From positions 1-7,893 of the forward strand of contig SKVI01000257.1 of NCBI GenBank assembly GCA_007129525.1: a stretch of 7,893 nt of DNA, read 5' to 3'. The notes under the pieces were generated by a model. That model had not been told where the DNA came from. It saw nothing but the letters and a program-made list of their open reading frames with translations, and searched no databases. The number at the start of each line of letters is the position of its first letter. The first letter of the stretch is position 1. This DNA is from Gemmatimonadota bacterium. GTDB taxonomy: Bacteria; Gemmatimonadota; Gemmatimonadetes; Longimicrobiales; Gaopeijiaceae. The position numbers were made by a program, and so were the translations under genes. Below, piece by piece: positions 1-6,117 of this stretch.

Positions 1-773
1 TCACTCCGGGCAAGGGAGGGCAGACCTTCGAGACCGACGATGGGGGCTCGGTCCCCATCTTCAACACCGTGGAGGAGGCCGTCCAGAAGGAGGGGGCCAA
101 CACCTCGGTGATCTACGTGCCACCGGCCTTTGCGTCCGGGGCCGTCATGGAGGCCGCCGACGCCGGGATCCAGTTCATCGTGGCCATCACCGAAGGTATT
201 CCCGTCATTGACATGACCCGGACCTACACCTTCGTCCAGGACAGGGGTGCACGCCTTCTCGGGCCCAACTGCCCCGGCGCCATCACCCCCGGTGTGGCCA
301 AGGTGGGGATCATTCCGGGCCAGATCACGACGCCGGGACCGGTGGGCGTGGTCTCGCGCTCCGGAACCCTGACCTACGAGGCGGTGAATCAGCTCACCGA
401 AGCCGGAATCGGCCAGACCACCTGCGTGGGAATCGGCGGCGATCCCATCATTGGTACCAACTTCATCGACACCCTCCAGGCCTTCTCCGACGATCCGGAT
501 ACCGAGGCAGTGGTCATGATCGGCGAGATTGGCGGCACCGACGAGCAGGAGGCGGCCCGCTGGGTGAAGGAGAACATGGAGATTCCCGTGGTGGGCTTCA
601 TTGCCGGACAGACGGCGCCTCCGGGCCGCCAGATGGGGCACGCCGGCGCCATCATCTCGGGATCGGCGGGTACGGCCGAGGAGAAGATGCGCGTGTTCGA
701 GGAGAACGGCATCAGGGTAGCCAAGCGGCCGGTGGACATCCGTACCCTCATCCAGGAGGAGCTGGGCCTCTGA
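1..773 (+). CDS. sucD: Succinyl-CoA synthetase (ADP/GDP-forming) alpha subunit, 5'-truncated
   Basis: This is the alpha subunit of succinyl-CoA synthetase (succinate-CoA ligase). With SucB/SucC beta it interconverts succinyl-CoA and succinate in the cytosolic TCA cycle while phosphorylating ADP or GDP. The window opens inside the gene: the frame is readable from base 3 and begins TPGKGGQT, which matches about residue 40 of the E. coli protein, so roughly 39 N-terminal residues are missing. Visible family motifs are FNTV, SVIYVPP, ITEGIP, GPNCPG, SRSGTLTYEAV, GIGGDPIIG, MIGEIGG and GHAGAI. The phospho-histidine is the His coded at 639-641. Compared with E. coli there is a short insertion (about five residues) after GGQT. 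The stop TGA is at 771-773. sucC is expected just upstream, outside the window. The GTG at 69 is an internal Val, not a start. Identification is very secure. Confidence 0.97.
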   Translation, partial: TPGKGGQTFETDDGGSVPIFNTVEEAVQKEGANTSVIYVPPAFASGAVMEAADAGIQFIVAITEGIPVIDMTRTYTFVQDRGARLLGPNCPGAITPGVAKVGIIPGQITTPGPVGVVSRSGTLTYEAVNQLTEAGIGQTTCVGIGGDPIIGTNFIDTLQAFSDDPDTEAVVMIGEIGGTDEQEAARWVKENMEIPVVGFIAGQTAPPGRQMGHAGAIISGSAGTAEEKMRVFEENGIRVAKRPVDIRTLIQEELGL

Positions 774-798
774 GGTCCGTCCCCTTCGGGGGCGGATC
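774..798 (+). other. Stable UUCG-loop hairpin directly after sucD
   Basis: An inverted repeat starts on the base after the sucD stop. Bases 774-779 pair with 793-798 (one G-U), T780 bulges, and 781-784 (CCCC) pair with 789-792 (GGGG) around a TTCG loop closed by C-G, the unusually stable cUUCGg tetraloop. No T-tract follows, so it is not a canonical intrinsic terminator. It may protect the sucCD message end, attenuate read-through or punctuate the operon (inference). It shares bases 795-798 with the next hairpin. Confidence 0.6.
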
Positions 799-816
799 CG
801 GGGTCCGGTCCGGATC
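795..816 (+). promoter_or_regulatory. Second hairpin abutting the start codon of the CBS gene
   Basis: GATCCGG at 795-801 is perfectly repeated in inverted orientation as CCGGATC at 810-816, with an 8-base loop; the next base is the A of the ATG at 817. TCCGG also occurs three times here (797, 804, 809). The stem occupies the place where a ribosome binding site should be, and no Shine-Dalgarno sequence is visible. It may limit initiation at 817 and would compete with the upstream hairpin. The pairing is seen directly; the regulatory role is inferred. Confidence 0.4.
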
Positions 817-1713
817 ATGAACCTGGGTGATCTCCTCAGCGCCGACCGAATCCGGGTACCCCTGCGGGGACGCACGGTGCGGGAGGGGTTCGGGGAACTC
901 AGTGCCCTCCTTCCCTCCGGGGGGCCGCCCCCCACGGCCCTGCCCATGGACGCCGTCGTCGCCAGTCCCTCCGGTCACTCGCGGCTCCTCATCGTAGGGG
1001 ACGCCGGAAGCCCTTCGGCCCCGGCCGTGGCAGTGGGGGTGGCACCCCGGCCCTTCCAGGTGGAGGACCCTGACGATGCGTCGAAGGCGCCGGGGGGCCG
1101 GATTCTGGTGCTGGTCACCGGACGTGGGCTGAGTCGGGAGGCCCGCTTCCGTATCGAGTCGATTTTCTTCGATCCGAAGGTGGAGAGCGCGCTCCTGCGG
1201 GCCGGGGGCGCCTCCCAGATCCTGAGCCTTCCCAGGCTGGCGGCCCACGAGCTTCAGAAGCCGCTCAAGGTCCGGGACGTGATGGTTCCCCTCTCCTACC
1301 GGATCTATCCCGACACGCCCCTGGACGAGGTGCTGGACCTCATGGTCCGGCGGCGCCTCAGTGCCGTTCCGGTGGTGGGGGAGGGACTGCAGGTCCTGGG
1401 CGTGATCTCGGCGGCGGAGATCCTGAAATACGGGATGCAGGCGGGAGTCCCCCCCGCCGGCGGGAAGCGGAAAGGGGACGAGACCCCCACGGCTCGCGAC
1501 ATCATGAGCCGGTCCATCATGTGCGTCACCGAAGATGAGTCGCTGAGGGATGCCGCGCAGCGAATGGCCACCCGGAATGTGGCTCAGCTGCCGGTCGTAC
1601 GAGAAGGCGAAATCGTGGGCTTTCTCACCAGAGGGGGTGTCCTCTCTGCCCTCTTCGGAGATGTGGGAAACGAGCCCCATGACCGTGAATCCGTAACCGA
1701 GACGATCAGATGA
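817..1713 (+). CDS. Degenerate PTS EIIA-like domain plus tandem CBS domains, putative nucleotide-sensing protein
   Basis: A 298-residue cytosolic protein with no signal peptide or membrane segment. Residues 5-140 resemble the fructose/mannitol-type PTS EIIA domain: an LLS-x-DRI start, a REGFGELSALL helix, a PAVAVGVAP strand, ILVLV, and an FRIESIFFDPKVESALL helix. The catalytic Gly-x-Ala-x-Pro-His motif is not intact; only a displaced His54 (SPSGHSR) lies nearby, and the second conserved His is replaced in the EARF segment. Phosphotransfer is therefore doubtful. Two CBS domains follow, about 152-207 (VRDVMVPLSYRIYPDTPLDE) and 226-281 (ARDIMSRSIMCVTEDESLRD), separated by a Gly/Lys-rich linker. 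Paired CBS domains usually bind AMP, ATP or similar ligands. The start ATG follows a hairpin and lacks a clear ribosome binding site. The stop overlaps the ndk start (ATGA). A role as an energy-state sensor is inferred from the neighbours; no partner is identifiable. Confidence 0.8.
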   Translation: MNLGDLLSADRIRVPLRGRTVREGFGELSALLPSGGPPPTALPMDAVVASPSGHSRLLIVGDAGSPSAPAVAVGVAPRPFQVEDPDDASKAPGGRILVLVTGRGLSREARFRIESIFFDPKVESALLRAGGASQILSLPRLAAHELQKPLKVRDVMVPLSYRIYPDTPLDEVLDLMVRRRLSAVPVVGEGLQVLGVISAAEILKYGMQAGVPPAGGKRKGDETPTARDIMSRSIMCVTEDESLRDAAQRMATRNVAQLPVVREGEIVGFLTRGGVLSALFGDVGNEPHDRESVTETIR

Positions 1714-2129
1714 AGCATACGCTGGCCATCATCAAGCCCGACGCCGTGGCGGCGGGACGCACCGGAGCCGTACTGGCGCACCTGGAGGAAGCTGGGTTTC
1801 GGATCCGGGCCCTTCGCATGACCCGGCTGAACCCGGACCAGGCCGAGGCCTTCTACTCCGTTCACCGGGAGCGTCCGTTCTTCCAGTCGCTGGTTTCGTT
1901 CATGACCTCTGGGCCCGTGATTCCCATGGTCCTGGAAGGGGAGAATGCGGTGCCCCACCTGCGGGAGGTCATCGGCGCCACCGATCCCGCCGAGGCCGCC
2001 GAGGGCACCCTCCGCGCCCTCTACGCTGAGTCGAAGGAGCGCAACGCGATCCACGCCTCCGACTCTGACGAGAACGCCAGGGCCGAGATCGCCTTCTTCT
2101 TCAGCAGGGCGCAACTTCTGGGACTCTGA
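1710..2129 (+). CDS. ndk: Nucleoside diphosphate kinase
   Basis: Ndk transfers the gamma phosphate of ATP to other (d)NDPs through a phosphohistidine, balancing nucleotide pools in the cytosol. The 139-residue length is normal for the family (about 135-145). Seen in the sequence: N-terminal TLAIIKPDAV with Lys9, the AFYSVHRERPFF segment, SGPVIPMVLEGENAV, GTLRALYAES with Arg102 (phosphate-binding arginine), and the active-site motif NAIHASDSDENA with nucleophile His115. The GTLRALYAES variant in place of the GTIRxDF of E. coli is, as I recall, common in many phyla. The ATG at 1710 overlaps the preceding stop by four bases (ATGA), suggesting translational coupling with the CBS protein. Placement after sucD makes biochemical sense because Ndk converts GTP from succinyl-CoA synthetase into ATP. 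Identification is secure. Confidence 0.97.
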   Translation: MKHTLAIIKPDAVAAGRTGAVLAHLEEAGFRIRALRMTRLNPDQAEAFYSVHRERPFFQSLVSFMTSGPVIPMVLEGENAVPHLREVIGATDPAEAAEGTLRALYAESKERNAIHASDSDENARAEIAFFFSRAQLLGL

Positions 2130-2134
2130 TCTCC

Positions 2135-3106
2135 ATGGTCGAGAGGGACGCGGAACTACAGCGCGTCGCCGTCGTGGGAGCGGGAACCTCGGGCCGGGGC
2201 GTGGCCCGGGTTCTGGCGTCCGCCGGGATCGAGGTTCGCCTGGTGGAGCGTACCGCCGATACCCTGGCCCGCTCTCTGGAAGCGCTTCGGGAGACCATGG
2301 ACCGGGACATCGGGCGATGGGCCCTCACCGACTCCGAGCGGGACGCCGTGCTGGCCCGCATCGAGGGGGTGGTGGGCCCCCCGGAGCTGGAAGGGATCCA
2401 GGTGGTCTTCGAGTCCATCACGGAAGACCGCAAGGAGAAGCTCGCGCTGCTTCGAGAGTTGGACGAGCGGGCCCCCGCCGACTGTGTCTTCCTTCTGAAC
2501 ACCTCCACCCTGTCCATTACCGCCCTGGCCGAGGCGGTCTCCAGCGCCCGGCGTCCCCTGATCCTGGGGCTTCATTTTCTGCACCCGGTGGCCCGGATCG
2601 GCCTGGTGGAGCTGGTGCGAGGACGGGAGTCCGGCGAAAGGGCCGAGCGCGTGGCCCGAACGCTTGCCCGTAGGCTGGGCAAGGAAGTGATGGAGGTGGC
2701 GGAGTACCCGGGGTACGTCACCAGCCGTCTCACGTTGGCCCTGATCAACGAAGCGGTGCACCTGGTCATGGAGGGAGTCGCCACCCGGGACGCGGTGGAT
2801 CGGGCCATGAAGCTTCGGCTCGGGTCCACCCACGGCCCGTTGGCTCTGGCCGACGAGATCGGTCTGGACTCGGTGCACCGGGCACTGCAGTCCCTCTGGG
2901 GCGAACTGGGCCTGCCGCAGTTCAGGCCGGCCCCGCTGCTCAGGCGTATGGTCAGCGAAGGCTGGCTGGGTGAGAAGTCCGGGCGCGGCTTCTATCGCTA
3001 CACCGAGAGCGGGCGCCGTCGTGCCGAGAAGGAGGACCTCACCGAGCCCAGCCTCACCCGGCTCCTGGAGACCGGGAGCGCCGATGAGGAGGAGCGGACC
3101 CCGTGA
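2135..3106 (+). CDS. Short 3-hydroxyacyl-CoA dehydrogenase family protein (Hbd/PaaH-like)
   Basis: A 323-residue NAD-dependent L-3-hydroxyacyl-CoA dehydrogenase-type protein, expected to interconvert 3-hydroxyacyl-CoA and 3-ketoacyl-CoA in beta-oxidation or C4 metabolism. The N-terminal Rossmann motif is VAVVGAGTSGRGVA (residues 11-24). Ser124 (NTSTLSIT), His147 (GLHFLHP) and Glu159 (LVEL) occupy the catalytic Ser/His/Glu places. The Asn of the usual VNRL motif is Ser197 (YVTSRL), and the Asn of HFxNP is His150. The C-terminal domain keeps INEAVHLVMEGVA, GPLALADEIGLD, and GEKSGRGFYRY near residue 287. There is no enoyl-CoA hydratase fusion, so it is the short form of the family. The ATG at 2135 lies 5 bp after ndk with only a weak GGGA upstream. 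The stop overlaps the ackA GTG start. Family assignment is firm; chain-length preference and direction are unknown. Confidence 0.87.
   Translation: MVERDAELQRVAVVGAGTSGRGVARVLASAGIEVRLVERTADTLARSLEALRETMDRDIGRWALTDSERDAVLARIEGVVGPPELEGIQVVFESITEDRKEKLALLRELDERAPADCVFLLNTSTLSITALAEAVSSARRPLILGLHFLHPVARIGLVELVRGRESGERAERVARTLARRLGKEVMEVAEYPGYVTSRLTLALINEAVHLVMEGVATRDAVDRAMKLRLGSTHGPLALADEIGLDSVHRALQSLWGELGLPQFRPAPLLRRMVSEGWLGEKSGRGFYRYTESGRRRAEKEDLTEPSLTRLLETGSADEEERTP
3087..3094 (+). promoter_or_regulatory. Strong Shine-Dalgarno for ackA
   Basis: AGGAGGAG inside the end of the upstream dehydrogenase gene lies 8 bases before the GTG at 3103. This near-perfect anti-16S match, together with the N-terminal VMVLNSGSSSVKY motif, fixes the non-ATG start of ackA. 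Confidence 0.75.
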
Positions 3107-4320
3107 AGGTGATGGTGCTGAACTCCGGCTCCTCGTCCGTGAAGTACCAGGTGATGGACACCGCCGCCGACAAAGCACTGGTGGTGGGGCAGGTGGAGCG
3201 TATCGGAAGCGCCGGCGCCATTCTGAGCCAGGAGCGGCCGGCCGACGGAATCCGGGCGAAGGAGACGGGCCAGATTCTGGATCACCGGGATGCCATTCAC
3301 GCCATCCTGGAGCTGGTGCGGGATCCGGATCGAGGTGGGCTCGCACCGGACGACGCCATCGAGGCGGTGGGCCACCGGGTGGTGCATGGCGGGGAAGCGT
3401 TCACCGGCGCCGTGGTCATCGACCCCGAGGTGGAGGAGCGGATCCGGGATTCCATCGACCTGGCCCCCCTCCACAACCCCCACAACCTGGCGGGGATCCG
3501 GGCAGCCAGAAGCGAGCTTCCGGACATTCCCCACGTGGCGGTGTTCGACACCGCCTTCCACGCCAGCCTTCCGCCCCGGGCCTTCCATTACGCTCTGCCC
3601 TACGTGCTCTACCATCGGCACCGGATCAGGCGGTACGGATTTCACGGAACGAGCCACCGGCACGTGCTGCGACGCTCAGCCCGGCTCCTTGAGCGGGATC
3701 CGGAGGCGATCCGCCTCATCTCGCTGCACCTGGGCAATGGAGCCAGCGCCTGCGCAATCAGAAACGGACGATCACTGGATACCTCCATGGGATTCACTCC
3801 CCTGGAGGGCCTGGTCATGGGAACTCGGTCCGGTGACGTGGATCCGGCGGTGGTGCTCCACGTCATGGCGCGGGAAGAGGTGTCGGCCTCCGATGCAGGG
3901 GGGATGCTGAACAAGCACTCCGGACTCCTGGGACTGTCGGGCATCTCCGGAGACATGCGGGACCTCCTGCAGGAGGAAGCGGGCGGAAGCGAACGAGCCC
4001 ACCTGGCGCTGGACGTCTATGTCTATCGGATCCGGAAATACATCGGGGCCTACGCCGCCGTTCTTGGCGGTGTAGATGCGGTGGCCTTCACCGGAGGGGT
4101 GGGCGAAAATGCCCCATCCATCCGGAGTCGAGCCCTGGAGGAGCTCGAGTTCCTGGGGATCCAGTTGGAGCCCGAGGTCAACGACGAGTTGGTGGGTGGA
4201 AGGGAGGGGGACTTCAGCCGAGGGGACGTCTCCCTGCTGGTGATCGGGAGCGGAGAAGAGCTCACCATTGCCCGGGAAACGGAAGAAGCGCTGCACGGCG
4301 TCGACAACGGCGGCGCGTGA
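3103..4320 (+). CDS. ackA: Acetate kinase
   Basis: Acetate kinase catalyses acetyl-phosphate + ADP <-> acetate + ATP, giving ATP by substrate-level phosphorylation or activating acetate. The 405-residue length is typical (about 400). ASKHA-family residues line up with the well-studied Methanosarcina enzyme: Asn7 in LNSGSSSVK, Arg92 in HRVVHGG, Asp149 in AVFDTAFHASLP, His181 in YGFHGTSHRHV, Arg242 in MGTRSGDVDP, and Glu335 in FTGGVGENAPSIR. LHLGNGASACAI and LDTSMGFTPLEGL are also present, so the enzyme looks fully active. It starts with GTG, overlapping the previous stop (GTGA), and has a strong ribosome binding site. No phosphotransacetylase gene (pta) is in the window. Propionate is a usual side substrate, and the adjoining acyl-CoA dehydrogenase leaves that open. 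After the stop the next 83 bp look non-coding. Confidence 0.97.
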   Translation: MKVMVLNSGSSSVKYQVMDTAADKALVVGQVERIGSAGAILSQERPADGIRAKETGQILDHRDAIHAILELVRDPDRGGLAPDDAIEAVGHRVVHGGEAFTGAVVIDPEVEERIRDSIDLAPLHNPHNLAGIRAARSELPDIPHVAVFDTAFHASLPPRAFHYALPYVLYHRHRIRRYGFHGTSHRHVLRRSARLLERDPEAIRLISLHLGNGASACAIRNGRSLDTSMGFTPLEGLVMGTRSGDVDPAVVLHVMAREEVSASDAGGMLNKHSGLLGLSGISGDMRDLLQEEAGGSERAHLALDVYVYRIRKYIGAYAAVLGGVDAVAFTGGVGENAPSIRSRALEELEFLGIQLEPEVNDELVGGREGDFSRGDVSLLVIGSGEELTIARETEEALHGVDNGGA

Positions 4321-4403
4321 GTTTCCGGGCACCAGATGACCCGAAGTTGCTCCTCCGCAGAAACATTGACAGATTGACCCATCTGCATCACCTTTACAGG
4401 TCT
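4321..4403 (+). promoter_or_regulatory. Probable promoter/leader of the yceD-rpmF-plsX-fab cluster
   Basis: This stretch is AT-richer than the genes around it. Read as a continuation of the yceD frame its codons have lower third-position GC (about 60%) and two AGA codons, so I treat it as non-coding. It contains a consensus TTGACA -35-like hexamer at 4366-4371 and a second TTGACC at 4374-4379. A TTTACA -10-like hexamer sits at 4393-4398, but the spacers (21 or 13 bp) are poor. TTTACA lies only 5 bases before the ATG at 4404, so a leaderless or very short-leader transcript is possible. TGACCC repeats surround the site (see findings). No promoter has been shown. Confidence 0.35.
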
Positions 4404-4931
4404 ATGCTCAGGGTCAACTTGATGGATCTGGACCGGGACGGCCCGGTCCGGATGAAACGGGACATTGCACCGGATTCGCCGGCGTGGGAAGGCATCGAAC
4501 CGGAGTTCGCCGGTCCCGTCGAATTGGATCTGACCATCAGTGCCACCGCCACGGGGCAGGTGCTGGTTCGTGGCACCATCAGTGCCGCGTTCCAGCGTCA
4601 ATGCCGCCGATGCCTGGCGGACGTGATCGACGAGGTGAGCCAGGAGTTGAACCTGGTGTGGGTCCTGAGGGACGAGTTCCCAGGCGCTGAGGAAGAGGAG
4701 ACGGAGGCCGAGGGCGTGCGGGTATTGGAGTTGACGAACAACGAGTTGGACCTGGGCCCCGCGCTCCGCGAGGAGCTGATTCTGGCCATCAAGCCGTTCG
4801 TGGAATGTTCGGACACGTGCCAGGGCCTGTGCCCCGTCTGCGGGGTGAACCGAAACGAAGAAACCTGTGACTGCACCCTGGAAGAACCCGACCCCCGCTG
4901 GGACGTTCTCCGGGCGCTAAGTGAAGACTAA
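4404..4931 (+). CDS. yceD: YceD/DUF177 family protein
   Basis: YceD (DUF177) is a small cytosolic protein almost always encoded directly before rpmF and linked to 23S rRNA accumulation in bacteria and plastids; its exact biochemical activity is unsettled. From the ATG at 4404 it has 175 residues. The N-terminus MLRVNLMDLDRDG resembles the usual family start. The open frame extends upstream to a GTG at 4317 overlapping the ackA stop, but those 29 extra residues do not look like the family and have atypical codon use, so I prefer 4404. Seen: a QCRRCL pair (Cys67, Cys70), an acidic stretch EEEETEAEG, and a C-terminal cysteine cluster at 135, 139, 143, 146, 155 and 157 (CSDTCQGLCPVCG, CDC) typical of DUF177 and suggestive of metal binding. 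Only a weak AGG lies before the ATG. The stop is 12 bp from rpmF. Confidence 0.88.
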   Translation: MLRVNLMDLDRDGPVRMKRDIAPDSPAWEGIEPEFAGPVELDLTISATATGQVLVRGTISAAFQRQCRRCLADVIDEVSQELNLVWVLRDEFPGAEEEETEAEGVRVLELTNNELDLGPALREELILAIKPFVECSDTCQGLCPVCGVNRNEETCDCTLEEPDPRWDVLRALSED

Positions 4932-4938
4932 GGGAGAA
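4931..4938 (+). promoter_or_regulatory. Ribosome binding site of rpmF
   Basis: AGGGAGAA begins on the last base of the yceD stop codon and ends 5 bases before the rpmF ATG at 4944. It is a good purine-rich Shine-Dalgarno for a highly expressed ribosomal protein gene. Confidence 0.6.
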
Positions 4939-4943
4939 GTCCG

Positions 4944-5126
4944 ATGGCAGTCCCCAAGAAACGTACGTCCAAGCAACGCAAGCGGAAGCGGCGGACCCAC
5001 TACAAGGCCGGCGCAGTGGTGACGCACACCTGCCAGCGGTGCGGCGACCCCAAGCAGCCCCACCGGGTCTGCCCGACCTGCGGCTACTATCGCGACGAGC
5101 AGGTCATCGAGGTCGACATCGACTGA
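4944..5126 (+). CDS. rpmF: 50S ribosomal protein L32, zinc-binding form
   Basis: L32 is a small basic protein of the large ribosomal subunit near the peptide exit/peptidyl transferase region. The 60 residues begin MAVPKKRTSKQRKRKRRTH, the standard L32 N-terminus rich in Lys/Arg for rRNA binding. Four cysteines at 30, 33, 43 and 46 (CQRC and CPTC) form the zinc ribbon, so this is the Zn-dependent C+ paralogue type and not the cysteine-free form. The C-terminal tail is acidic (EVDID). It sits 12 bp after yceD and 10 bp before plsX, the widely conserved yceD-rpmF-plsX arrangement that ties ribosome production to lipid synthesis. Length and motif make the call certain. Confidence 0.98.
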   Translation: MAVPKKRTSKQRKRKRRTHYKAGAVVTHTCQRCGDPKQPHRVCPTCGYYRDEQVIEVDID

Positions 5127-5136
5127 GGGCGGTCAC

Positions 5137-6117
5137 TTGCGGATCGCCCTCGACGCGCAGGGAACGGATCGGGCTCCGGCAAGCGAGATCGCCGGAGCTG
5201 TTCAGGCCCTGACTGACCGGGACGACCTCACCGTCGTGCTGGTGGGGGATGAATCGGCCATCCGGTCCGAGTTGGCCCGTCACGACGACGCGCCGACGGA
5301 CCGGATCGAGGTCGTGCACGCACCGGAGCGGATCCTGCCCGGTGAAGCTCCGGCTTCCGCGGTACGCCGCCGTCCCGACTCCTCCATCGTCAGGGGCGTT
5401 CGTCTCCAGAAGGAACGGAAGGTGGAGGCCTTCGTCAGCGCCGGTTCGACCGGGGCGGTGATGGCGGCTTCGCTGATACTGCTTCGCCCCCTTCCCGGGG
5501 TGGCCCGTCCGGCCATCGGCACCCTTCTGCCCACCTCTGGTGCCCCGACCCTCATGCTGGATTCGGGGGCGAACGTGGATTGCAAGCCCCAGCACCTGTT
5601 GGAGTTCGGCCGACTGGGGACCGTATACGCCCAGGACCTCATGGGTATCGAGCAGCCCCGAGTGGCCCTCCTCAATATTGGAGAGGAGCCGGAGAAGGGC
5701 GACGAGCTGGCTGTGGAGGCCCACCGCCTCCTGGCGGAGGCGGAGCTCAACTTCGTTGGGAACGTGGAGGGCCGCGACATCATCGGCGGCGCCTGTGACG
5801 TGCTGGTCTGTGACGGCTTCGTGGGCAACGTGCTCCTGAAGTTCTACGAGTCGGTGGCCGAGTTCATCATCGGGCTCCTGGACCGGGAGATGGACCGGAT
5901 GGGAGCTCAACTCGAAGTGGAGGAGGTCTTCCGGGTCCTCGACTACTCCGAGTACGGGGGAGCGCCACTCCTGGGGGTGAACGGAGTGTGCATCATCTGT
6001 CACGGAAGCTCGCCCCCCAAGGCCATTCGTAATGCCGTTGAGGTGGCTACCCAGGCGGTGGAATCCCAGATGGTGATGCACATTGCCAGGGAGTTGGCTC
6101 AGCCGGAGGAAGCTTGA
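5137..6117 (+). CDS. plsX: Phosphate acyltransferase PlsX (TTG start)
   Basis: PlsX converts acyl-ACP plus phosphate to acyl-phosphate, the donor used by PlsY to acylate glycerol-3-phosphate; it is a soluble protein peripherally attached to the membrane. The 326 residues compare with about 330-355 in the family. I accept the TTG at 5137 because it yields MRIALDAQGTDRAP, matching the family N-terminus (usually DAMGGD), and because GAGGGCGG (5125-5132) lies just upstream; the next in-frame start-like codons fall well inside the conserved domain. Other motifs: VRRRPDSS, AFVSAGSTGAVMAA (usually SAGNTGA), RPAIGTLLP, SGANVDCKPQHLLEFG, LLNIGEEPEKGDEL, NFVGNVEGRDI and VCDGFVGNVLLK. It follows rpmF by 10 bp. 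The usual fabH neighbour downstream is absent. The substitutions are mild, and the function is very likely intact. Confidence 0.95.
   Translation: MRIALDAQGTDRAPASEIAGAVQALTDRDDLTVVLVGDESAIRSELARHDDAPTDRIEVVHAPERILPGEAPASAVRRRPDSSIVRGVRLQKERKVEAFVSAGSTGAVMAASLILLRPLPGVARPAIGTLLPTSGAPTLMLDSGANVDCKPQHLLEFGRLGTVYAQDLMGIEQPRVALLNIGEEPEKGDELAVEAHRLLAEAELNFVGNVEGRDIIGGACDVLVCDGFVGNVLLKFYESVAEFIIGLLDREMDRMGAQLEVEEVFRVLDYSEYGGAPLLGVNGVCIICHGSSPPKAIRNAVEVATQAVESQMVMHIARELAQPEEA

Noticed and set aside
69..773. sucD starting at the GTG at 69
   Set aside because: The conserved TPGKGGQT and FNTV motifs lie upstream in the same frame, so the gene continues to the left window edge.
774..798. Rho-independent terminator after sucD
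   Set aside because: The hairpin is strong, but no run of T follows the stem, so I list it only as a hairpin.
748..1680. Minus-strand open frame of 310 codons opposite the CBS gene
   Set aside because: The plus strand has clear CBS motifs; the minus product is low-complexity Pro/Gly/Arg/His with no motif.
2156..3346. Long minus-strand open frame of 396 codons
   Set aside because: It lies antisense to the well-supported dehydrogenase and ackA genes and shows no family motif. Long antisense frames are expected in high-GC DNA.
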